NCBI GenBank assembly: GCA_903813345.2
Contig: CAIIXF020000011.1
Coordinates: 18,709,754 to 18,773,753, forward strand
Length of the DNA stretch: 64,000 nt
Direction: 5' to 3'
Source of the DNA: Owenia fusiformis
Lineage: Eukaryota; Annelida; Polychaeta; Sabellida; Oweniidae
Made by a program: the position numbers and the translations under genes. The notes beneath the pieces were generated by a model that had not been told where the DNA came from, ran no database searches, and saw only the letters and a program-made list of their open reading frames with translations. Shown here piece after piece: positions 1 to 11,400 of this stretch. Each line of letters begins with the position of its first letter. The first letter of the stretch is position 1.

Positions 1-3000
1 ACACAAGCTAAGAAGCTATTTGATTGGATGACTGATGAACAATTCCATCATTTACAACTACTTGCCATCCATTTTGAATGGTTTCAAGATATGTTTGATC
101 GTATGCCACGAGATGGTCGTGAAACTCAGTGGCGGAATATTTGTGAGCATGACCACCCAGAACATTACCCTCTACCAGACAAAATGGATGACTCGTACAC
201 ACCCCTGCAGCGGTTCATGGTTATTCGCTCTGTTAGGCCAGACAAGCTTCTTCAGGCCACTACAGTTTTTGTCTCTGCTGTGCTTGGAAAAAGGTAGGCC
301 TAGGCTTTTTGTTTTACAAATATGGAACTATATCGGTCAAATACCAAGATAGTGGTCCAGCACAACTATAGAACTACTGTATACCTCATGCTCTAACCTT
401 ACATATTTTTTAAAGGATATTTCAGAATTGAAATGGAAAACAATGTTCTGTATTGATACTGTCATATTCCAGATTCATTGGTGAGTCAGCCATAGATCTA
501 GGTATACTTTGGAAACATAGCTGCCCTAAGATCCCCCTTCTGCTGTTATACAACCATGAGCCAGAGAACCCAGAGAGACTGTTCCAAGACTTGGCTAGTA
601 AGAAAGGGGTGAGGACAATGCAGGTGGCCTTCACAGCATCAGGCCACAATGAGGAGAAACTTGCAAAGAAATATCTGAGGAAAGCCATGGCTGATGTAAG
701 TGTTCATTTTAGTTTTTATGTTACGATCGGAACTTATTTTGTGGATTGTGTTTGTCATTCGACAGTTAGTGTTTCGCCTTCAGGATACGGCATCTGGTGT
801 TTGGCAGTCAACTTCTGTAACAAATGGCAGGTGGTGACAATCTGCATGTTAATTTTATTAACTTATAGGTCTTAGGATTTAGATAAGAGAGTTAAACAAG
901 CAATAAAAAAGTTTTTACTACTGAAATAACACATTAATTTCGACTGGATTTTCAAATCCATTCAATTATATTCACACTTTGTTTTATTCAGGGCCTATGG
1001 GTGTTGCTACACAATGCCCACAATGCTATCCACCTGGTGAATGCACTGGAGTCAATGTTCAATGAAGCAGAACAAATAGATTCTTCATTTAGATGCTTCC
1101 TCTCTGCTGAAGCAAAGTCACCTCTTCCCGAAAGAGTACTACAGAATTCAATCAAGATCAATGTTGATTCTCCTAAGGTAAATACTATAGTGCATTGTCA
1201 AGTGCATGTTTTTTTAAACGCATTATTTGGTGGAAAGCAAGTGGTTAAAAGACTCCGACTCAAAAGGATGAGTAAGTGAGAATCAGAGAGTTTAATTACT
1301 GTGATCTATTTTTACTCAGTGAATAACATTGACATTCTGGGATCCAGGTCAACAATAGCCCCGTGCTCACTATCTTTTTCTGAAACTTACCATATAGACA
1401 ACATCTATCTGTGCACCTAATGTTTGTAATTGTTACATAGATAAATTACATGTGGAATAGCACGTATATTATAGGCTAGACAGTTATTGCATTTTTAATG
1501 TTTCCCAAAATTATTCTTTCAATTTTTTGAGTGTGGAACTATGTTTACGTCTCAATCCTATCCTCTTGTCTTCAGAAACATCCATGCTATTTGAATAATT
1601 GTAGGCTATGAAGGACAATCTAATCAGGGCCTTCAGTGCCATGGATATGGACATGATCAAACAGAGTTCAAGGCCAGAGTGGGCAGCTCTGCTACACAAC
1701 ATTGTGTATCTCCATGGTGCTCTTAAACTGAGGGCTAGATTCACATCAGGTGGCTGGAACAACTATGAGGATTTCAACCAGTTTGGGGGCAATGAACTTA
1801 TGGTAAGCTGGTATATATGTACAGTAAAACTTGTGTTTGTGAACACTTTTCAAGTGAACACCTCAGAAAAGTACACTTTTTGGTTTTGGAATGTCTCTTT
1901 CACTTCCACCTTGATGTAAGTATTCAATATGAACTCCTGTAAAATGAACACTTTAGTTAGTGTCACCAGTGTTCGCTATGGACAGGTTGACTCTATGTAT
2001 TTTAAAATTCAATATTGAGTGCACTCTATGAGAATTTCATAACCAATCAGATTTCAGCATAGCCATTCTTTATTTCTCCGTTCATTTCAGTCTCCATTAT
2101 CTATCATGACATCACATTATGAAATATCAGAACTCAATGGACTCGTTTTGGATTTCACAAAATTGAATGGTTTATAACTATTTATTTCTTAAAAAGCAAA
2201 CTTGAGTTAACTCATGTTTATATGGCCTTCTATTTAACTTGTCTCATTTTCAATCTTATTTTATTCCAGGAAGCGTTGTCAATAGCAACTGGAGAATGCA
2301 AAGACAATCTTCAGGCAGTTGCAGCAGATGGTTCTCTTGTAGTTCGTACAACGTCATGGATGGGAATTCGTTACATGCTCAGTGAGGTGATATATGGCAG
2401 TTATGTGACAGATGTGACGGATCAGAACTCTATAAGTGCTATGATAGATTATTGGATGTCACCTGCTGCTGTTAAGAGAGACTTTGAACTACCTAAGTGT
2501 AAGTTCCATTATATGAAATGTTATAATGTAAAATGGACATTGATGTTTCTACCTGATAGTGGCCTTAAACGGTAACAATGATTTGTAGAGCTTTTTTCAA
2601 AATGAGTGTTCTTTCACATTTTGAAAAGTGCTGAATTGTGTGCTGCTTGGCTTGCATGCGTCTGGGCATGTGTTTGCCATATAAATCTTGTGATCAAATT
2701 ACAGGAAAACTGCTTTTCTGTTCAACTTGAAATTTTTACAGTTACAAGTGCAGAATAGTGCCAAGATCTGAATAGGTTTTTGCGGCTATTTTAGTCTTCA
2801 ATGTACGGTATTTTCACTGAGTGTCTTGTAGAATTTTTTTGATTTTTATTTATAATGTTGTTTATTACTTCCAGTGAAATATAAACATCCAGGACCTTTC
2901 ACGTCTCACAACCCAAGACTTGCCTTAATGCTGCAGGCTCTAGAGAACCTGCCTAATCACTTTTTGGATGTTCCTGAAGCAGCTAATCTTCACCACAGTG

Positions 3001-6000
3001 TAGAGGTAAGGCGTAATGTGGAAGTATATCAGTTACTAATATAAGGGCAGACTGCTTAGGTTGAATTCTGAGATAAAAGCCATGAACTTGGCCACTTCTA
3101 CATTGGCTATGACTATTCATTAAAGTCAATACTCTGGTTGAAGTAATACAATGTATTATCGTATGTGCTGTAAAATGAAGCCTTCTGATTGGTCAGTTCT
3201 TGTGCTGTACCAATCTGTATTGCTACTGAGATTGTCCCCATTGATCATCTCCGTCGCAATACAGAAAATATTGGTACGGAGGGGACAATCTCAGTAGCAA
3301 TACAGAGGATCACACGATATTCTGTCTCGATATTCTGTCGTCTTGTTCCAATACAGAATTTCTCGAGCAGAATATATCCTGTATTGCACTTCAAATCATT
3401 CAATAACTTATAGTACAGCCAGCTATTAGGAACTCCTGATGTCATAAAAAGTCTGTAGCGTCAATTTACAGGATTTATTCACATCATTAAACTTGACCCA
3501 GCCTGTTCAATGAAAGTCTTTTAATTAAACCTTTTGTTGTTACATTTTCTATATCTATATCTAGAGAGAAACTTTGTATTTACAGACGCTAATAGGAGAG
3601 GACCAGTATGTATTCACCAGGCTAAACAAAATATATGACGCAATGCCATCATCAAAAACTCTCAGCCACAAGCTATTCCCTAGACCCCCTACACCATTCC
3701 TGGGCTCTCCCCTGTGTAATATCAGTACCACCAACAGTAATCTCCAAGTAGTAGACCGTGGGGTGTTTGCTGGAGCTAGTTACGCATCAACGAAGATGAA
3801 GAAAGAACAGGAATTATGGGAGATTTGTCATACTATGATTCCGAAAGTTCCACGTGCTTACAGCAAGGTAAATTAACTTAAGATTGATATTTGGAATATA
3901 TTTATTATTTTCTCTGATGGGTTCCTCGTCTGGGAGATGTTCTTAGAATTGATCAAACGTGATATTCGATACACTAAATGGACATTTGGACAAAAATACT
4001 TTGTAATAATATTCACTTTATACTCTATTATTCTGTTCCTTTCTTTCACAATGATTCTGAAACAATTTTTGGGATGTTTATCATTTATCATTTTATTCCA
4101 TTTAAAAAGAATATTTAAATTTTTCTACCATAATGTGATAATATCTGATTGGTTGGTTGCAGGATTATGTAACTGAGCGTATAAAGAAGATTGGAGGTTA
4201 CAGTATCTTTAATTTGTACATCATCCGAGAGTTGGAGCTCATGTATAAACTCCTTACTGAGATCAAGACAACATTACAGGTAAAGTATGTTAAGGTGGTT
4301 GAGATTAATAGTGCTTAAAGTCAAGATTTCTCATACTACTCTAACTACCTTAATTTATCAATTCATGTATTGATAAATACCACTTTAATTAGCAGTTTTT
4401 ACAGCGTGTTGATCAGGATGTTGATGTGACATAACATACTTAATAGATGTACTGTGTACTGTAGGTGGTAATACAATTGTCAGCCTGAATTGATTTTTTA
4501 TGTCAAATACACTTTGTTCATTATGTAGATTACTTTTGCTAAAATGACATTATTATCTCCAGTAAATTACTATTGCTAAAATGACACTATTATCTCCAGT
4601 AAATTAATATTACTAAAATGCCACTATTATCTCCAGTAAATAAGAATTGCTAAAACGCCACTATTATCTCCAGTTAATTAGTATTGCTAAAATGCCACTT
4701 TTACCTTCAGGCAATCAAGGCTGCTTGTGAAGTGAACACTTTAGGTGACCAGTTGTCTCCTAGAATAGTAGCAGCTGCTGATGATCTCTATTACAACCGT
4801 ATCCCTAAACGTTGGTGTGAGCTTGCGGGAGATACAGCGCCACCTTTGAACTGGGGCCTTGCTGTTTGGCTACAGGATCTTCAAGCTCGATGTCAACACT
4901 TTGAGAGAATACTAGTCTCTGTAAGTAGCTATACACAGTAAAACGAAGTGTATAATGCAAAAATACAAATGAGTATGTGTAGTAAGTGCTACCATAGGCT
5001 TTCTCTTGAAGGCCCTTGGTGATACAAAAATAAAAATAAAGTGTCTTAGTGCAGAATGCAGGAGATGATTTCATTCATATTGAATACCTATATTTGTTGT
5101 CTTATAGGGTCGTGAGAAAATGCCAGCCTATTGGCTAGGTGCATTCTTCCATCCAAGGGGACTACTAGCTCTACTGAAGCAAGAGGCTCATCGTTCTTAT
5201 GCTCGACAAGACAGAACTGGAAACATTGAACAGTTTGTGTTTCAGACAGAAATTACATCAAGAGATAAAGATCACGTAAGTTGAATCCTTTGTACAAGTC
5301 TCACAGATTATCAGATTGGTCCTCTGGGTACTCTGCATCATTGTGATATTTTTTCCGTGGTCAATATCATATTGATTCTTGAAATGAGTTAATATTCTTC
5401 CCCTTTTGCTAGACAACCCCTATATCAAACATAAACATTTCATTGTCTCTATATCTTTTTTACTGTACAGTAAAACCTGTCTTAGTGAACACCTCTCTCT
5501 AGTGAACACCTGTCTCTAGTCGACATCCTTCCTCAGCACATACTCTACTGACATCTTTATAAATTACCCTGTTATTATCTGTATTATCTGTAGTGAACAC
5601 CTACCAACACTACGTTTTTCCTAGGCAAAATATTTTCAATATAGGCAGGCTTTACTGTACATCATAAAATGTATAAAATGCTTTCTCGTATTACCCCTTC
5701 ATTTATTGTTATCATTGTTTGAACAAAATTACTTTATTTTGAATTAGCCTTGACCTTTAATATATTCACTTACATTATGTTATCATGGGAAGTATAGAAT
5801 ATTTCCAATATTATTTCTTTATATTTCAGTTACGTGATCCACCCCAGGAGGGCATGTTTGTATTTGGTCTGTTTATGTGGGGATGCAGCTGGGAGAAAAC
5901 CACTGGAGAGCTCCAAGACTCTGCCCCTCGTCATGCCTGCACTGCCCTCCCCGTCATCCACGTCACTTGTTGGCCCCAGCACGACAAGCCAATCATACAA

Positions 6001-6156
6001 GACCCTGCCCGTGCACTGGAAATCTACCAGTGTCCTGTATACCAGAGTAGGATTTCACAGCGTGAGCCGATCATGGAAGTTGATGTGCGGCACGAGAACG
6101 TTGCATCATCACGTTGGGCGTTAAGAGGACTATCTGCTACTGTGCGACCATATTAG
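1..6156 (+). CDS. Dynein heavy chain C-terminal part (DNHD1-like), 5' partial, 11 exons
   Basis: Last 787 residues of a dynein heavy chain, the motor ATPase of cilia and microtubule transport. Exons: 1-293, 473-695, 992-1177, 1605-1802, 2270-2498, 2875-3005, 3586-3867, 4163-4279, 4711-4920, 5108-5275, 5830-6156. All junctions are GT-AG and the phases join into one open frame ending in TAG at 6154-6156. Recognisable parts are the TPLQRFMVIRSVRPDK stretch before the AAA6 region, GLWVLLHNAH, the FRCFLSAEAKSPLPERVLQNSIK segment (typical dynein T/S-x-P...LQ-S-K block), YGSYVTDVTDQ, and the C-terminal dynein domain (MPAYWLGAFFHPRG, then GMFVFGLFMWGCSWE, LPVIHV, YQCPVYQSR). The motifs are diverged from axonemal DNAH and DYNC families, which points to DNHD1, but I cannot confirm the paralogue. 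The N-terminal motor lies upstream of the window. Confidence 0.88.
3215..3305. repeat. Perfect 25-bp inverted repeat in dynein intron
   Basis: CTGTATTGCTACTGAGATTG...at 3215-3239 is the exact reverse complement of 3281-3305, separated by 41 nt. Further copies of AATACAG lie nearby, so this is probably a foldback transposon remnant inside the intron 3006-3585. Confidence 0.75.
4526..4710 (+). repeat. 37-bp minisatellite containing repeated splice-acceptor-like sites
   Basis: Intronic array in the dynein-like gene immediately before exon 4711-4920. Unit: TAAATTA-TATTGCTAAAATG(A/C)CACTATTATCTCCAG. CAG ends at 4562, 4599, 4636 and 4673 and, for the real acceptor, at 4710: exactly 37 nt apart each time. 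The last unit, which carries the real acceptor, has CTTTTACCTTCAG in place of CTATTATCTCCAG. Confidence 0.9.
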
Positions 6157-6920
6157 ATTATCAGTTGATATTATAAAATGCTCATGGAGTGTAATTATTC
6201 CAAAGACATTTTAGGAAATTGGTCACTTTCGGAATTAATGTAATGTTTATAATGAGATTAACCAGTTGATATTATTTATTATTGCTCATAGTTTTTGCAT
6301 TTTATTATCATTGTTAATTATTGTTTAAAGTGCATATATTTATTTTTAATACTTCAACTATACAAAGATATCCGTCCAAGACATTTGTAAAATACATGTA
6401 AATATATAAGAATGTGATATTGCATTTTAAACTTATATCTTGAAGAGAGCCCATGAAGATATTTACAAAGATTCAAAACATGACATGACTTATTTTAGAA
6501 AAATATAAAAACTCGCTAAAGATTTTTGAAGTATGAATTTTTGCAGTTCTACAAATAATATTGAGAACCAGATTTACAATTTTGTTGGCATTTGAATGTG
6601 ATATTCGAATAACAGTTCAAGTGTATTGTAAATGAAAAAAGATCTAGATTATTACATATAAATCTCACTTTATTTAAAAGATTCAGAGTATTTTGTACGT
6701 CTGTGATGTAAAATGCATCAGAACAACATCAGATTGCCAACTTATTTATTAAAAGCACTAAAGAGATACAAATGTAAATAGTGCTCTGTGGTTAACACCA
6801 TCTGAAAAATTTTGAAGTCCAAATTCATTCATATAACAAATAACGATCAGACACCTGTTTGCAACGTCTTAAAATTGATTCTACAGATATACAGGAATAA
6901 AAACATATTGATTCCTTTAT
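6157..6920 (+). other. 3' UTR of the dynein-like gene
   Basis: AT-rich sequence after the TAG stop with no ORF. A consensus AATAAA lies at 6896-6901, giving a 3' UTR of roughly 760 nt. A variant ATTAAA is present at 6748-6753 and a further AATAAA at 7415-7420. The exact poly(A) site is inferred. Confidence 0.5.
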
Positions 6921-7141
6921 TTGTGTGTATGTATGTATTATCATCCTCATAAGACTTAAGCAGTTGATTATGCTCCTTTTAAAGAGGTTCAATTCATCCT
7001 TTTAAAGAAGTTCAATTCAAAAGATGCACAAAGTTCCCTTTTTGAAATACTGATCTCTACGAACTGAATTAAAAGCTTGCAGGTCTGAGAGTGATACATA
7101 CTCTAGCAGTAATGATGTTTTTATCATGATGTTATTTCAGG

Positions 7142-7316
7142 ATTTAAGCCCTGGACTCAGTGCTTTGTTTGCTGAGTCATACAAAGAAGTTGTTTCCAAA
7201 TCTTTGCATGACCGCGCAGCGGGAATGCAAAGTTTAGGAAACAACTCCTGAGTGGAATGAAGCAGCTACATATACAATGCATTGAGTCTTGGGCTTAAAT
7301 TCTTTTCACACATTGC
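7142..7316. mobile_element. Short foldback element between dynein and lectin genes
   Basis: Two nested inverted pairs: 7143-7160 against 7282-7299 (16 of 18 match) and 7189-7209 (GTTGTTTCCAAATCTTTGCAT) against its reverse complement at 7225-7245 (19 of 21). The right arm plus flank, from AGTGGAATGAAGCAGCTACA to TTTTCACACATTGCAA, recurs at about 16490-16550, so this is a dispersed MITE-like family. Confidence 0.65.
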
Positions 7317-8440
7317 AAAATATTTTCTCCAAAATATTACATTCAATTCTAGTATAGACAGTTAATCAGCATGTCCTGTCTAACGTACCCACAAAACTTT
7401 TGAGTAAAACTTTTAATAAAGATAAAATGTTCTTCCTACCTACCTCCCCTAATCTGAAAATTCATAGAACAGGAAACAGACATATATTTTTGTTTGGCCT
7501 GAAGCAAAATTTAGATTCCTCGTTTCAAAAGCAAATTTTAGAGTGATGCATTATTTTGTCTGTTCTTGACGACTAGGAAATGGTATTTATTCCTATTCAC
7601 ATTTTATCAGACGCAAATCCGTCATCCGATCCTGCACAAAGATTTTGAATCTCATGCATCCGGGAACTTTATCGACGCCCAAACTGGCACATCGACCTTA
7701 AGATCATGAGGAAATTCTTGTATTACATTTATAATGGGCAATGTCAGGACCTTTGTAATATACCTAATAGTTGCACTTGGCGTCATTAATAGTGTCATTA
7801 AATTAGCCATTTAGCCCACTATCATTGATATGCATGAGGAAATGGGTTAGTATGAAAGCTCTTTACTCTCATGAAAATCAATGATTTGAAGTTTCTATGA
7901 TACCTTAACCGTCCTTCTTTTGTCCGTCGAATATCGTTTTTTAATGTTTATAATTGATTAGTGGGATCATATTACGCCAGGCCAATAGCCCAGATATAGC
8001 CTAGGTCAGGATTTAGGAATCGAAAAAAAATAATGATGGCATCTCAAAAGTCAACATCCGAAAACAACATAATAATGCTTAAATTTTTGTCCTTAGTTGC
8101 CAAGTGTACGCAATTCGAAAAACTATGTGTAAGTCCGAAACACTTCATCCATTCAATTCAGATGCAATGAAAACTTTAAAAAGTGATCGAGAAGTCCATA
8201 GTAGTAGTCCATGCAATCACCATGCGATATACAACATTGTGTTTCCATAGTAAGATGTACATGAACGAAACAAATGATAATTGTTGATTGATTTTTATCA
8301 AATGTTGACTAATTAAAATAATTGTCGATTGTATACAATTGCTGTTGACTGAATATTGTTGTTACTGTTACCTGAAGTGGTAATGATAACAACTGTTTCA
8401 TACTGATGTACAGTAGTCGTTAATTTGCTGCAATGTCATT
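7317..8440. other. Intergenic, no gene seen
   Basis: AT-rich spacer between the dynein 3' end and the convergent lectin gene on the minus strand. No ORF with recognisable similarity. The part next to 8449 should hold the 3' UTR of the lectin gene, though I see no clean AATAAA on the minus strand here. Confidence 0.5.
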
Positions 8441-8448
8441 GCAGTTGT

Positions 8449-11400
8449 TCACTGGCCTAAAGTAGACATCGCCTTGTGTGTAACTTGATAGCTGCTCCAT
8501 TCTGAGCTTTCAATCAAATCAGCTCCACTTGCGTCATCTATCGTAGTGTCCAAAAGCTCACAGTTTGCCCCGGTTACATCCTTAGGCTTGGCGAAGTTGT
8601 AGCCCACACACGAAACATTGTTGAGACATGCATTGGCGCATTGGAGTTTTCTCTGTATGTATACAGCTTCCACTATGTGGCCTTCTAGACGGTGGCCTTT
8701 GGCACGATTTGAGCTGTATGAGAAGTCGACCGCTGTCGATTCATATGTTGTAACAGAGGCAGCTGTTGGCCCAACTGTAATTACAGCCTCGGCCGTTGGT
8801 CCATCTGTAGTAACAGCCTCAGTTGTTGGTCCACCTGTAGTTACAGCCGCGGTTGTTGGTCCATCTGTAGTTACAGTCTCGGTTGTTGGTCCATCTGTAG
8901 TTACAGCCGCGGTTGTTGGTCCATCTGTAGTTACAGTCTCGGTTGTTGGTCCATCTGGGGTTACAGTCTCGGTTGTTGGTCCATCTGTAGTTACAGCCTC
9001 GGTTGTAGGTCCATCTGTAGTTACAGTCTCGGTTGTCAGTCCATCTGTAGTTACAACTTCGGTTGTTGGTCCATCTGTGCATGTAGTTACAGCCTCTATT
9101 AAAGGTAAAATTGATTGATTAAGATTACATATATTATACAATATTTACAATATAAGATTATAAAGGCTGAATCTAACTAACAGAGGTAGTTTTGTTTGTG
9201 ATGGTACATGAAATATACGCGTTCCAATGTTGTCCTCCCGAAAAATGGTCAAAAATGGCAGTGTACGACTTGACCTCCCCTCATTCACAACAATAAGGAT
9301 CAGAAACTGTTTACTGATTCTCAGATGATCATGATAATATCATCATGATAATACCTTGCGACACTGACAAATGATCCAAATAACAATGAGCTTCAATGAC
9401 CCCAAGTAAACAATTCACCTGGTTGTTTCTGACAGGCATATGCCATCGACTCTGAGCATGTCCACGTAAACCAATCCCCGTTCATATCCACGGAGACACA
9501 GCCGTCTGAGTAGCCGGTATGATTAGGTTGCAACGAACCCCAAGAACTCCAAGCCATCGTCGTATCGTCAAGCCACGCAAAATCGTCTGCTGTGGCGTTA
9601 ACGTATTGTTGACCGATCCAACGGTCACACTCCGAAAAAGAGCATGAGCTGTTCAAAAATAAAATAATAAGCATATTATCACACGGTGGTGTTAACATCA
9701 TAGAACAACACAAAACAGTTTAATAATGATCATTCAGTTAATGTGGCTCCATGGACTTCAATGAGAAGTCGATGGTGGCTCGCAGCCTAATCTATTTTAC
9801 ATGTTAAATAGGATGAAAAGTAGCCCGTGTTAATCAAAAACAAATTGTTTTATTTTCTCTCCATTATCCCAAACATATTTGTGAAACTCTTACATGATAC
9901 TTTCGAAATAATCTTCTTCGTTGGAGTCGGAAAACGTGACGAGGTGTCCTCCGTCCGTAGCACAATAGTCCTGGGCGTCCTGGAAGGTCTTTTCATTTGC
10001 GACTCCATTGTTATTGGAATCAGCGTAACAATGGTTGTTGTACAAGATCCAGTAATTACCCGAAGGACACGAGGCAGCTGGAAAAACGGTCGTCATCAAT
10101 ATCTTCCGGGAACGATTACGTGTAAGAAGGAAAGGGCGTTAAACATTTGGAAAACAAACCCTGTAAACCATATGAATCAATAATGAAGAAAAAATAATTT
10201 GTTCACTTTTTCATAACCTGAATGAACAAGGGGGTCAATTGCCCCCTGCCATTTGAACCCGTCAATTGAATATTTAAATCGTTAGGCTCGTACCATTGGA
10301 AAGACTGCTCAAACAACACTCGGGCGGTATATCAACTTCTGTCAGAAGAAAACTAAATAAGAATACTTAAGAATATGTGGGCTTATTCATTTAACTATTT
10401 ATTTGTTATCTGGAAAGCAGGCTATTAAGGGGAGATAAAGGTAAGGTCCCGGTAAGGGAATATCACTGGAAGAAAAAGGATGATTTAAATAGGGGAAACC
10501 GGTGAACATCTCATTTTTTCAAAAATGGCACTTGGACATTATTGTTCTGATAGGGCGATTTGCATATATATAACTTACAGTCTACTTCACATACGAACTT
10601 CCTCGTTTCCGTACAGTCTCCGGAGCGTCGATAACTCAGGTCATTTGGACTTGTGTATATACAGCCTTCATAATTTAGGTATGTTGAATGTATATTGGGG
10701 GTCGTTGCACTGACACCCCCAGTGACGTCATGTACCTGTGGAGGCCTTAAACGCATCCCCACCCAATAGCTGCTACCTGACCTACAATATAACAAATAAA
10801 ACTCCGCAGATGTCCCATGAAAAGGTATGATTAATGTAAAACGATCATTCAGAGTCTTGGACCTTTGTGTCGTTTTCAATAAATTCGTATTCTATAAGAA
10901 CTGGCTTCCAACCAAACTCCTAAAATATCAAGAAAATATTTTAACAAAAAATAGATTTTCATTCATTTTTCTTCGAAATTACTGCCTGTAACCATGCTGT
11001 AACCATTACATTGTCTGGTGGTGAAAATCTCAGAACTTCGTATTCTATTAGAACTGGCTTCCAACCAAATTCCTAAAATTAATTAAGAAAGTATTTTAAC
11101 AAAAAAATAGATTTTCACTTATTACTGCCTGTAATCTTACATTGTCTGGTGGTAAAAATCTCAGATTCATGAATTCACAAAGTGAAGGTGTTTATGAGCA
11201 AATAAGAAATATCTAACTACAGATAAAAAGTCTTTTTTCTCGTAGCCACTGTGAAAGTGTTGAAACCCATACATAGAGAAAAATATGTGTGTTGCAAAAA
11301 ATTAATTAATCTTTATTTATGTCATTGTGTCATCCTACCTAATGCCTATAAAAAATTTCAGAGATAATACTTATTCCACTTCCTACTTTCCTACCATTAA

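Noticed and set aside
453-875. 140-aa ORF taken as one coding region
   Set aside because: Only 473-695 is coding; the ORF runs past a clear GTAAG donor into intron sequence.
8618-9118. 166-aa plus-strand ORF and 87-aa minus-strand ORF over the lectin repeats
   Set aside because: The 30-bp unit has no stops in several frames; only the minus-strand frame continues into the PAN domain and joins the other exons.
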